Source: JACKCP01 sp034007295
Lineage (GTDB): Bacteria > Desulfobacterota > Desulfobacteria > Desulfobacterales > JACKCP01
DNA length: 45,528 nt
Direction: 5' to 3'
NCBI GenBank assembly: GCA_034007295.1
Contig: JAVERC010000027.1
Span: 1-45,528, forward strand
The notes beneath the pieces are model-generated. The model was not told the origin of the DNA and searched no databases. It saw only the letters and a list, made by a program, of their open reading frames with translations. Below are positions 33,096-42,900 of the stretch, in pieces (the first letter of the stretch is position 1; each line of letters opens with the position of its first letter). Both the position numbers and the translations under genes were made by a program.

Positions 33096-34502
33096 ATGGG
33101 CGGCATATTCGGATGTGCTTTAAAAGATGATTGCGTAACAGATCTTTTTTACGGAACTGACTATCTTTCTCATCTTGGAACAAGAAGGGGAGGTTTGGCT
33201 GTTAACGGAAAAAACGGCTTTGGAAGAAAAATTCATTCGCTTGAAAGTTCTTATTTTAGAACAAAATTTGAACCAGACCTTGATGATCTCCAGGGGAATA
33301 CAGGAATCGGAGTAATAAGCGACCACGAAAACCAGCCTGTAATGCTCAGTTCTTCACTTGGTACTTTTGGAATAGTTTCAGTTTCAAAAATAAAAAATAT
33401 TGATGCTCTTGTTAAGGATCAATACCAGAAAAACAGGTCTTTTTCAGAAATAAGCTCAATAGGTATTAATCCATCAGAACTTATTTCAAGACTTATTGCA
33501 GAAAAAGGTTCTTTTGAGGAAGGGATAGCCTATGCACAGGAATCCATTGAAGGCTCAGCTACAATGCTTGTTCTTGCAGAGGATTGTGTTTATGCGGCAA
33601 GGGACAGGCTTGGAAGAACTCCCCTTATAATTGGAAAAAAGGAAAACGGATTTGCAATCTCTTCTGAAACCTGTGCATTTCCAAATCTTGGATATGAAGT
33701 ATTCAAGGAACTTGGGCCTGGAGAAATTATTAAAATAACTCCAGATGGCTGTGAGCAGGTAAAGGCTCCAGGTGATAAAATGCAGGTATGTTCATTTTTG
33801 TGGATTTATTATGGTTATCCTGCTTCAACATATGAAGGCTTAAATGTAGAATCTGTACGTTATGAATGCGGAAAAGCCCTTGCAAGAAAAGATAATACTG
33901 AAATTGACTGCGTATCAGGAATCCCGGATTCAGGAATAGGCCATGCTCTTGGTTATGCAAATGAAAAGGGAATGAATTATATCCGTTCATTTGTAAAATA
34001 TACTCCAACCTGGCCAAGAAGCTTTATGCCCCAGAACCAGAGCGTAAGAGATTTAGTTGCAAAAATGAAACTTATTCCTGTTAAGGAGCTTATAAACGGC
34101 AAAAGAATTTTGTTCTGCGAAGATTCAATTGTAAGGGGGACACAGCTTCAGGACAATGTTTCAATGCTTTATGACTATGGAGCAGCAGAGGTTCATATGA
34201 GGGTTGCATGTCCTACTCTTGTTTATCCGTGTGAATTTTTAAATTTTTCCCAGTCCAGATCAACCCTTGATCTTGCAGGAAGAAAGGCAATTAAGGCAAT
34301 TGAAGGAAAAGAAGATGCAGACCTTTTGGAGTATTCAAGGTCAGGTTCAGAAAAAAATCTGGCAATGACAGAATACATAAGAAAAAAACTTGGACTGACA
34401 TCACTGAAATACCAGGCTCTTGATGATCTTGTACAGGCAATAGGACTTCCAAAGGAAAAACTTTGTACCCATTGTTTTGACGGGTCAGGCTGTTTTAGAT
34501 AA
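33096..34502 (+). CDS. PurF-like amidophosphoribosyltransferase without the nucleophile cysteine
   Basis: 468 residues in two parts. The N-terminal class-II glutamine amidotransferase domain (1-~230) starts MGGIFGCALKDDC, whereas PurF needs Cys as the residue after Met (CGIFG). The usual HRGQE segment reads HLGTRRGGLAV. The C-terminal type-I phosphoribosyltransferase domain keeps CVSGIPDSGIGHALGYA and the PRPP loop ILFCEDSIVRGTQ. The end has CTHCFDGSGC, near where Fe-S PurF enzymes have cluster cysteines. Glutamine hydrolysis by the normal route should be impossible, so the enzyme may use free ammonia, another donor, or act as a paralogue with another job. The start has AAGGAG 6 nt upstream, so the N-terminus is firm. 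It is a single gene. Confidence 0.88.
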   Translation: MGGIFGCALKDDCVTDLFYGTDYLSHLGTRRGGLAVNGKNGFGRKIHSLESSYFRTKFEPDLDDLQGNTGIGVISDHENQPVMLSSSLGTFGIVSVSKIKNIDALVKDQYQKNRSFSEISSIGINPSELISRLIAEKGSFEEGIAYAQESIEGSATMLVLAEDCVYAARDRLGRTPLIIGKKENGFAISSETCAFPNLGYEVFKELGPGEIIKITPDGCEQVKAPGDKMQVCSFLWIYYGYPASTYEGLNVESVRYECGKALARKDNTEIDCVSGIPDSGIGHALGYANEKGMNYIRSFVKYTPTWPRSFMPQNQSVRDLVAKMKLIPVKELINGKRILFCEDSIVRGTQLQDNVSMLYDYGAAEVHMRVACPTLVYPCEFLNFSQSRSTLDLAGRKAIKAIEGKEDADLLEYSRSGSEKNLAMTEYIRKKLGLTSLKYQALDDLVQAIGLPKEKLCTHCFDGSGCFR

Positions 34503-34544
34503 TGTTGAAGGAAAAATTAAAGCTTTTTGATTTAACCTGAATTC

Positions 34545-34612
34545 AGCATTAAAATAAATTTTTAAAAGGGGATAAATTTGTATTTTTTAATCCCCTTTTT
34601 TAATTTAATGCT
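34545..34612 (+). terminator. Bidirectional terminator after the PurF-like gene
   Basis: Core stem AAAAGGGGAT (34564-34573) with ATCCCCTTTT (34590-34599), extended by outer arms AGCATTAAA and TTTAATGCT. It is followed by T-rich DNA on both strands, between convergent genes. The outer arm overlaps the stop codon of the minus-strand gene. Confidence 0.75.
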
Positions 34613-35063
34613 AAAAATACCAGTTTATTTCAAAGCCGCCTTCAAAAAAATTATCTTCATTTTTTCCAAGTCTTGAATTAAGTTCCTCTTGAACAGCCTC
34701 ATCATATATTCCTATGGCATCGTTTACATTTTCTATTATTTCCATAATATAGCTTACAGATACCCTTGGCTTTATGTAAATATTATCTTTAAGCTGAATA
34801 CCTGACGGCTTGTTTTCAGGGATATAGTCAAATTCCCTTATCTGATGTTTTTTTAGATTAATTCTGTTTTTAAAATAAAGCCTTATAAGTTTTTTTTCTT
34901 TGCATTCATCAATTATTAAAATGCATTTTTTATTAAAACCCCTTGGTTTTGTTTTTTCAATTAGTGCATCTATTTTTTTTGTTTTGGCATATGCCTGTGC
35001 CAGGCTGGAAAATTGCAAAACTAAAATCAAAAAAATTATAAAAAAATTAAAAAAATGTTTCAT
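34611..35063 (-). CDS. Secreted hypothetical protein coupled to the methyltransferase
   Basis: A 150-residue protein with a strong signal peptide (1-24, FFIIFLILVLQF then AQAYA). The mature part is small and basic: it opens with IDALIEKTKPRGFNKKCILIIDE, has a beta-rich middle and ends in a C-terminal FEINWYF. I do not recognise the family. The frame is open to 35102, but the start at 35063 overlaps the methyltransferase stop as ATGA and has GGAG upstream, which fixes it. It is probably translated with the methyltransferase, but an exported protein beside a cytoplasmic one gives no clear shared function. Confidence 0.65.
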   Translation of the reverse strand: MKHFFNFFIIFLILVLQFSSLAQAYAKTKKIDALIEKTKPRGFNKKCILIIDECKEKKLIRLYFKNRINLKKHQIREFDYIPENKPSGIQLKDNIYIKPRVSVSYIMEIIENVNDAIGIYDEAVQEELNSRLGKNEDNFFEGGFEINWYF

Positions 35064-36262
35064 TTTTCTCCGTAAACCACAAAAAGCGGGTCTGAAAACC
35101 ATAAAGTATCTTTGTATCTGTCATTTTTATCATAAGGTCTTGGAAATCCTCTCATGGAAATTGTTCCGCAATTTTTAAATCCTTTTGTATTGTAAAAATA
35201 TTCAAGAACAAGGCCCATTTTTTCAAAATCATGGAGTTCATTCCAGATTTTTATTTCCTTTCCAGGAAACCATCTGTTTGAAAAAGATACAATAAAAAGA
35301 CCGCCCGGTCTTAAAATTCTGTAAACTTCCTTAAATATTTCAAAAGGGTTTGAAAGATATTCTACAGACATTGAACATACTGCATAATCAAAGGAATTGT
35401 TGTCAAATGGAAGTTTATGGTTTTCATTGATATTTTGAACTATTCTTTTTGAAAGTGTTTTATTTTCGAAAAGTTCTTTCATATTCATGCCAAGGCCTGT
35501 GACAGTCAGATATCTGTCTGTTGGAAGATGGGAATATACACTTGACATGAGATCAAGGACATTTTTGTCAGGCAAAATCAGCCTTGAATAAATTGATTCC
35601 ATGTGCTTTCTGCATAACAAATCTGTATGTGCCGTAATCCTTGGCTTTTCATAGAATTTTTCATCAGGCTCTATCAGGTTTTTTGAAAATGCTGAATGTG
35701 TAAAAAAATCAGTTGGGCGGTTATGATATCTGGCCTGCATGCCCGGGCCTGTTACTATTTCTTCAAGAAGATGTCGGCAGCTTGCTCCGGAGTCTCTTTC
35801 TTTTTTTATGATATTTTCTATTTTTACTTGAATTTCAGGAGCTTTTCCGTTTAATGGATTGTTCAGATCGCAGAAAAGTGTATCGTTTTCTATATCAAGG
35901 CATCTAAAAGGATGCATATTTGCTGTGAAAACATTTGTTACTCCTGAAAGTATTCCTCTTGGATAAAATCTTCCTTTTTTGGGAATAACAGGAAGTTCGC
36001 CATGCTTAAGAGGCTTTATGTCTTTTTTTTTTATTTTTAGAATTTTTGAAGTTTCATATTTGAAATAATCTTTTAGAAAATATTTGTCGGCATTTATTGT
36101 CTGTCCTTTTTCAAGCTCAAAAAAAAGGTCTGGTTCATATTCATATAGAAAATCTCTGAAAATATTTACTCTTTGTATATGGGTTATGTCTTTATGGGAA
36201 GATATAGAAGTTTCCCAGCTAATAGCTATGGTTATATCTGCGAAATTGTTGGTCGTTTTCAT
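35060..36262 (-). CDS. FKBP-like domain fused to a SAM-dependent methyltransferase
   Basis: 400 residues. The C-terminal part (about 235-400) is a class-I methyltransferase: it has the acidic pair region NVLDLMSSVYSHLP, then PFDNNSFDYAVCSMSVEYL (motif IV) and EVYRILRPGGLFIVSFSNR. The N-terminal part (about 80-150) resembles SlyD-type FKBP domains: RFYPRGILSGV...FRCLDIENDTLFCDLNNPLNGKAPEIQVKI, where SlyD has the DFNHPLAGK strand. The motif I loop is poor in glycine (LMSSVYSH), so SAM binding should be tested. The methyl acceptor is unknown. The fused peptidyl-prolyl isomerase-like part suggests a protein or peptide substrate, which is inference. It is divergent from the efflux operon. Confidence 0.75.
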   Translation of the reverse strand: MKTTNNFADITIAISWETSISSHKDITHIQRVNIFRDFLYEYEPDLFFELEKGQTINADKYFLKDYFKYETSKILKIKKKDIKPLKHGELPVIPKKGRFYPRGILSGVTNVFTANMHPFRCLDIENDTLFCDLNNPLNGKAPEIQVKIENIIKKERDSGASCRHLLEEIVTGPGMQARYHNRPTDFFTHSAFSKNLIEPDEKFYEKPRITAHTDLLCRKHMESIYSRLILPDKNVLDLMSSVYSHLPTDRYLTVTGLGMNMKELFENKTLSKRIVQNINENHKLPFDNNSFDYAVCSMSVEYLSNPFEIFKEVYRILRPGGLFIVSFSNRWFPGKEIKIWNELHDFEKMGLVLEYFYNTKGFKNCGTISMRGFPRPYDKNDRYKDTLWFSDPLFVVYGEK

Positions 36263-36429
36263 TTGTGATTTTACCTTATATAGTATTATATAAATTTAGA
36301 TTTTTTAGCAGTCTTTCATAAAATTGCAACAGATGATTGCAATGTAGATTAAACAGGTTTATTCTAAAAAAACTTAAATTTTTTTAAAATTTATCCTACT
36401 ATTCTAGCCAATTTTTTCGGAGATATCCA

Positions 36430-38808
36430 ATGAAGAAAAGTTTTTCTTTTTTAATTGTCTTTTTATTGATTGGGTTAAGTCCTGTTTTGGTTTTTGGGGA
36501 CTTATCCAAAAATGAAAAGATTGTTTTTGCGGTGCTTGAGGATGGAAATAGCTCAAGATTTGACCAAAGCCTTGACGGCTTAAAAAATAAAATTAAAAAA
36601 ATTGCCGGTTTTAACCGTGAAATTATTTTTCCTGAAAAATATATTGTCAGCTGCAATTTTGATCCTGAAAAAGTAAAAATAACAGCACAAAAATTTCTTG
36701 AAGAAAAAGATGTTGATATAATTATAGCTGCCGGCCCTGCAGGCTCATCTGTTTTTGGGAAAATTAAAAATTTGAAAAAACCTGTAATTGCATTTTATTT
36801 TGTAGAACCTGAAGTTTTTTCTCCAGGATTTAACGGCAAAATTCCACAAAAAAACAATCTTTATTACATCAAATCATTCCCATCTATATTTTCATCAATT
36901 GAAGCATTTTATGAGCTTGTAAAATTTTCAGAAATTCAGATTATTGCAGAGCCATATATTGCAGATTTGTTTGAAATAAAAAAAGAGTCTGATTTTCAAA
37001 ATTTAAACTACAGGGTTTCTATTTTAAAAACCAGTAAAGATCTTTTGAAAACCATTGAAAATTTGAATGAAAAAACCGATGCAGTTCTTATTTCGCCTCT
37101 TACTTCATGTTCATGGGAAGAATTTGAAATTTTTATCAATGAGCTCAATAAAAAAAATATTTATACTTTTTCTCTTTATGGCCATGAAGAAATAAAAAAA
37201 GGCTGTCTTGCAGGTCTTAGGAACAGTTTTATAAATGAATCATCTGAAAGAATGGCAGGCCTTTTAAGCGAAAAAATAATTTCAGGAATTTATAGAAAAA
37301 ATTATGAAGAAGCTTTTTTAAATGAGCCTGAGCTTGAAATAAACATGGATATTGCCGGAATGCTTGGTGTTTCTCCGGATTTTAATATTTTTCTAAAAGC
37401 AAAGCCTTATTATTCAGATAAATATATAGAAGAAAATAATGTAAATCTTGAAGAAATTATTGATTTTTCAATAAAAAATAATTCTCTTATGCAGGCTTCT
37501 CAAAAAGAAACAAATAAGTCTGAGTTTGATAGAAAAATAGCAAAAAGCTATATATTGCCCCAGGCAGGAATAATAGCTGAAGGTATCAGAAGAGATGAAG
37601 ATTCTAGTTATTCAAGTTTTGGGCAGTATTCTGAAAATGAAATTAATCTTAAATTTTATATAAGACAGGCTGTTTTTGATGATGAAGTTTTTACAGGCTT
37701 GAAACAATCTAAAAAAGCTCTTGCTGCCGCAAAGGAAAAGGAAAGGGCAAAAACACTTGAAACAGCTGCAAATACGGCTTCAGCATATTTCAGGCATTTA
37801 AGTGCAGTAAAAATAAGGGAAATAAGAAGAAATGACCTGGAACTTTCAAAAGCAAACCTTTTAAAGGCAAAAACAAAGCATGAAGTGGGAACAAAAGGTC
37901 CTGGAGATGTATTCAGATGGGAAAGCATGACAGCAGATGCAAAAAAAGAACTTCTCAATGCTTTGAAAAGGGAAAATCAGGCTTTGATTAAACTTGAAAA
38001 AATTACAGGAAGAAAATTTAATGAAACAAATGTCTTTACCTTTCCTGAACTTGATTCCAAATTTTTCTGGGTTGATGAAAAAACATTTGAAAAAATATCA
38101 AAAAACAGATCTGAACTGGAAAAAAGTAAGGATGTTCTTGGAAAATTTGCAATTGAAAATTCTCCTGAACTTGGGGCTTATACAAATCTTATAGAAGCAC
38201 AAAAAAAGCAGTCAGCATATTTGGTAAGGAAGCATTTTATTCCAAAAGTTTATTTAACTGGACAGTATCTTCAAAGAGCGGCAAGGTCCGGTGCAGGGGC
38301 TGATGGGGTTTCATTTGATATTGCACCTGGAATGCCTCCTTTTCAAATTGACAGCCCAAAAGATAATTCATGGCAGATTGGCGTTGAGGCAGTGCTGCCA
38401 ATTTTTACAGGATTAAGGGATAAAAATTCAAAATTAAAATCAGATGAGGAATTAACAAGACTTCAGATAATCAGGAATGATGCTCTTGAAAATATTGAAG
38501 AAAATTTAAGTCTTCTTATTGAGGAGGCTGCTTCTGCACATTTGAGTATTTCTTTTGCTGAAGAATCTAAGAATGCAGCTTTTAAAAATTTTGAACTTGT
38601 TTCAGATGCATACGAGCTTGGCCTTGCAGATTCTGTTGATCTTATTGATGCACAGCATTCATACACTGCTGCAGAAGAAGTGCTTTCAGCATCTTTGTAC
38701 GAATTTATGGAAAAAATTTATCTTATTCAGGCAAGACTTGGTTTTGTTGATTTTTCAAAAGTTCCTGAAAAAAAAGAAAAAATAATTGAGCTTATCAGGA
38801 GAAAATAA
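36430..38808 (+). CDS. Solute-binding domain fused to a TolC-like outer-membrane channel
   Basis: 792 residues with a signal peptide (1-23). Residues 30-300 resemble the ABC_sub_bind (TrpX-like) periplasmic binding fold: an IVFAVLEDGNSSRFDQSLDG strand and helix, IIIAAGPAGSSVF, VIAFYFVEPE and GLRNSFINESSERMAGLLSEKI. Residues 340-785 are an outer-membrane efflux protein, with the long TolC helices (FRWESMTADAKKELLNALKRENQALIKL; FELVSDAYELGLADSVDLIDAQ). The stop overlaps the adaptor start as TAATG. A CGGAG site lies 8 nt before the ATG. It is the outer-membrane part of the pump encoded next. The extra domain could bring substrate to the channel. Confidence 0.88.
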   Translation: MKKSFSFLIVFLLIGLSPVLVFGDLSKNEKIVFAVLEDGNSSRFDQSLDGLKNKIKKIAGFNREIIFPEKYIVSCNFDPEKVKITAQKFLEEKDVDIIIAAGPAGSSVFGKIKNLKKPVIAFYFVEPEVFSPGFNGKIPQKNNLYYIKSFPSIFSSIEAFYELVKFSEIQIIAEPYIADLFEIKKESDFQNLNYRVSILKTSKDLLKTIENLNEKTDAVLISPLTSCSWEEFEIFINELNKKNIYTFSLYGHEEIKKGCLAGLRNSFINESSERMAGLLSEKIISGIYRKNYEEAFLNEPELEINMDIAGMLGVSPDFNIFLKAKPYYSDKYIEENNVNLEEIIDFSIKNNSLMQASQKETNKSEFDRKIAKSYILPQAGIIAEGIRRDEDSSYSSFGQYSENEINLKFYIRQAVFDDEVFTGLKQSKKALAAAKEKERAKTLETAANTASAYFRHLSAVKIREIRRNDLELSKANLLKAKTKHEVGTKGPGDVFRWESMTADAKKELLNALKRENQALIKLEKITGRKFNETNVFTFPELDSKFFWVDEKTFEKISKNRSELEKSKDVLGKFAIENSPELGAYTNLIEAQKKQSAYLVRKHFIPKVYLTGQYLQRAARSGAGADGVSFDIAPGMPPFQIDSPKDNSWQIGVEAVLPIFTGLRDKNSKLKSDEELTRLQIIRNDALENIEENLSLLIEEAASAHLSISFAEESKNAAFKNFELVSDAYELGLADSVDLIDAQHSYTAAEEVLSASLYEFMEKIYLIQARLGFVDFSKVPEKKEKIIELIRRK

Positions 38809-39917
38809 TGAAAAAAAATTTTTGGGTTTTTGGGTTAGCCTGCATTTTAGCTTTGTTCAATTCATGCAGTGAAAATAATAAAACAGCAGATAAGCTGCAT
38901 GCTAAAAAAAGACTTAGGCCTGTAAAAGTCATTGAGGCTCTTGTTTTGAAAAACGGATGTGTAAAAACTTTTTCTGGTACAACAAGGTCATCTTTTACTT
39001 CTAAACTAAGCTTCAGGGTTCCTGGAACAATTTTGACTCTTAATGTTGATACAGGTGATAATGTCAGTTCAGGTCAGCTTATAGCAAGTCTTGATCCTAC
39101 AGATTATGAGCTTAAAGTTGAGGAAGTTGTTGCTTCTCTTGAAAGAGCCAAAGCCCAGTGGAGAAATGCGGAAGCAACTTATGCAAGGGTTCTTGCTCTT
39201 TATGAAAGGGGGAATGCTTCACTTGGAGAGCTTGATGAAACAAGGGCTGCCTCATCTTCCGCACAGGCTGTTGTGAAATCAGTTGAAAAGCAGGTCGAGC
39301 TTGTGAAAAGAAATCTTGAGTATACAAAGCTTTTTTCGCCAAAGGACTGCAATATTGCTTCTGTTCATGCAGAAGAAAACGAAAATGTTCAGGCAGGGCA
39401 GCCCGTTGCAGTTTTAAACTGCGGAAATTCCATTGAAGTTCATATTCAGGTTCCGGCTTCTTTTGTTTTTTCAGTTAAAAAAGGCGAATCTGCTTTAGTT
39501 GAAATAGACTCAATAAATAACAAAAAATTTGAAGGCATAATAAAGGAAGTTGGGAATTCACCCAATGCACTTAATACAACTTACCCTGTTATCATTTCAC
39601 TTTTAGAAAATTCAATGCTTATAAAGCCCGGAATGTCTGCTCTAGTAAAAATAGAATCAAAACCTAAAGTTGAAAATAATTATCCTGCGGTTATACCTGC
39701 TTGTGTTGGTGAGGATTCAAAAGGTAAATTTGTCTGGAAGGTGGAAACCTCTGATTTTAAAGAAGGCAGAGTAAAAAAAGCATATATTGAAATAGGTGGT
39801 TTTTCAGGTTCAAAAATAATTGTAACAAAAGGCGTTTTGCCAGGAGAGCTTATTGTTTCGGCTGGTGTAAGCCAGGTACGTGAAGGTATTAAAGTAAGAA
39901 TTGAAAAGGAAATTTAA
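38808..39917 (+). CDS. RND efflux periplasmic adaptor lipoprotein
   Basis: A 369-residue HlyD/AcrA-type membrane fusion protein. The signal ends in lipobox FNSC (Cys20), so it is lipid-anchored. The first lipoyl half is SFRVPGTILTLNVDTGDNV, followed by a helical hairpin (about 100-170, KAQWRNAEATYARVLALYERG) and the second half ENENVQAGQPVAVLNCG. The beta-barrel and membrane-proximal domains then follow, ending GELIVSAGVSQVREGIKVRI. It overlaps the TolC-fusion stop by 1 bp and precedes the RND pump by 49 bp. It bridges inner pump and outer channel. Confidence 0.94.
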   Translation: MKKNFWVFGLACILALFNSCSENNKTADKLHAKKRLRPVKVIEALVLKNGCVKTFSGTTRSSFTSKLSFRVPGTILTLNVDTGDNVSSGQLIASLDPTDYELKVEEVVASLERAKAQWRNAEATYARVLALYERGNASLGELDETRAASSSAQAVVKSVEKQVELVKRNLEYTKLFSPKDCNIASVHAEENENVQAGQPVAVLNCGNSIEVHIQVPASFVFSVKKGESALVEIDSINNKKFEGIIKEVGNSPNALNTTYPVIISLLENSMLIKPGMSALVKIESKPKVENNYPAVIPACVGEDSKGKFVWKVETSDFKEGRVKKAYIEIGGFSGSKIIVTKGVLPGELIVSAGVSQVREGIKVRIEKEI

Positions 39918-39966
39918 TTTTATCTTGGTTGTGATTAATCTAAACTAAAACTATCGGAGTTTGGCC

Positions 39967-42900
39967 TTGTATATAACTAAAAAAGCAATTTCTAAAAACA
40001 GGGTGACTTTTATTTTTCTTCTTATACTTATTGCAGGAGGTATTTATTCATACCTTACCCTTCCAAGAAGTTATGATCCTGGATTTATTTTAAGAGTAGC
40101 AAGGATAGTAACATATTTTCCTGGAGCTTCTCCTGAAAGGGTTGAGCAGCTTGTCACAGATCAGATTGAAAAAGTAATTATGGAAATGCCTGAGCTTGAC
40201 TATGTTGTAAGCAGTTCAATGACAGGAGTTTCGCTGATAGATGTCTGGCTCAAGGAGGAATACAAAGACCTTCGCCCCATTTGGGATAAACTAAGACGAA
40301 AAGTCGAAAAAGCAGAACGAAATCTTCCAGATGATGCACAGGCGCCAATTATAAATGATGAATACGGCGATATTTTTGGAGTAATGATTTCTGTTTCAGG
40401 TGATGATTTTTTGTACAGGGAACTTAAAGACATTGCAGAGGATTTAAGGGATGAACTCCTTTTAATGGAAAATGTTGCAAAGGTTGAAATGTATGGAGAT
40501 CAGGATGAAAAAATTTATATTTCCTATTCCAATTCAAGACTGTCCCAGGCAGGAATTACACCTTATTATTTGATGAATATACTTCAATCCAGAAATATTC
40601 TCATTCCAGGAGGAACAGTAAACGTAGGTTCTGAAAGGTTTGTCCTTGAACCAACAGGGAACTTTATTGATATTGAAGATTTGAAAAAAACCGTAATTCC
40701 TCTTCCAAAAACCGGAGAAACTATTTTTTTGGAGGATATAGCAGAGATAAAAAGAGGATATGAAGACCCTTCAAGAAATCTCATGAGAGCAAACGGAAAA
40801 AGGGCTGTAGGTGTTTCAGTTTCAATGAAGGAAGGAGGAAATATAATCCAGCTTGGTCAAAGCGTAAGAAAACTCTTAAAAGATGTGGAAAGTGAATTCC
40901 CCTACGGAATTGAGTTTGACCTGGTAAATTTTTCACCTGATGAGGTTGAAGACAAGGTCTTAAGAGTTCAAAAAAATCTTATTCAGTCAGTTCTTATTGT
41001 TTTATGTGCAACTCTTGTAATGCTTGGTCTCAAGACAGGACTTGTTGTTGCAACTCTTATTCCTTCTGCAATATTAATGACCTTTTTTTCCATGAAGTTT
41101 TTAAATATTGGAATAGACCAGATGTCACTTGCATCCCTTGTTATTTCCCTTGGTATTCTTGTTGATAATGCAATAGTGATGACTGAATCTATCCAGGTTG
41201 ATATTTATATGGGGAAAAAACGTGTAAAGGCTGCAATTGATTCAGCTAAGGAGCTTTCAATCCCATTATTAACATCTTCTGCAACAACTGCTGCAGCTTT
41301 TCTGCCAATTTATCTTGCAGAGTCTGAAACAGGTGAATATACAGCCCCGCTTTTCAAGGTTGTAAGTCTTGCTCTTCTTTCATCATGGCTTCTTTCACTT
41401 ACAATGATCCCTCTTCTTTGCGTAATGTTTATAAAAAAAGGAAAAAGTAAAAAAAATACAAAATTCAAATCTCTTGTTATTCTTTTCAGGGTTATGTATA
41501 GAAAGCTTCTTTTTGTATCACTTAAGTACAGATATATTTTTATTGTGATAGTGTGCATAATGTTTTTTTTATCCATGAAGCTTTTTTCAAAGCTTCCGGT
41601 AATTTTTTTCCCTCCTTCTGACAGGCTTATATTTACAGTAGAAATGGAGCTTGCTCCAGGAACTTCTATTATTACGACTGAAAATATGGTGAAAAAAGTT
41701 GAAAATTTTATGCTTCAAAATCTTATGTATGAAGATGAAGAAAATCAAAGCAAAATAAACTCAAAACTTTCTGATTTTTCTGTGGAAGGAAAAGAAAAAA
41801 TAAAGGGCATAGTTAATTTTGTTACTCACATAGGAAACGGAGGCCCAAGATTTTTAATAACCCATAGAACAGAGGTTGGAAAACCTCACTACTCAATTAT
41901 CGTTATAAATGTTGCTCATCTTTCCAATATCATGCCGGTTTCAAAAAAACTTGAAGATTTTATACTTTCAAATTTCCCTGATACAGATCTTAAAATTAAA
42001 AGAATCCAGAATGGCCCCCCTGTTTCAGATCCTGTTCAAATAAGACTTTCAGGTAAAGAAAGTGATTTTTTGTTTGCAATGGTTGATAGCGTCAAACAAA
42101 AACTTGGTGAAATTAAAGGAGTAAAAAATATCACTGACGACTGGGGAAGAAGAACAAAAAAAATTCTTGTTAAAGTTGATTATCCAAAGGCAAGAAGAGC
42201 AGGCATTTCAAGCAGGGATGTGGCAGTTTCTTTATATACAGCTGTAAGCGGATTTAAAATGACCGAGTTTCGTGAAGAAGACAAAATAATTCCGGTTCTT
42301 TTAAAATCAGATGAAAAAGAAGAAAATTTAATAGACCGGCTTGAATCCCTTGCAGTTTATTCAAGTGCTACAGGTCAAAATGTAATGCTTGGTCAGGTCT
42401 GTACTTTAAGTTATGACTGGGAAGCTTCTGAGATAAAAAGAAGGGATAGAAAAAAAACTGTAACAGTAAGTTCAGGTCTTGAAAACGGTCATACTGCAAG
42501 CGAAGTTATAACCCAGATTAAACCCTGGCTTGATGAAAAAAATATTGAATGGGGTCTTGGTTATAAATATTCCTTTGGAGGCGAGGTTGAAGAATCCATT
42601 GAGGCAAATAATGCTATTGCTGAGAAACTTCCAGTCTGCGGCTTTATAATCCTTATGATTCTTATTATCCAGTTTAACTCCATGAGAAAAACAATGATAA
42701 TTTTAAGTACAATCCCCATGGCAACAATGGGAGTTGCAGCAGGACTTTATCTGATGAAGTCATATTTTGGTTTTATGACCCTTCTTGGTATAGTTTCACT
42801 TGCCGGTATTGTAATAAACAATGCAATTGTTCTGCTAGAAAGAATAAAGGTTGAAACAGATATCGGTCATTGTCCACAGACTGCTGTTATTTATGCCTGT

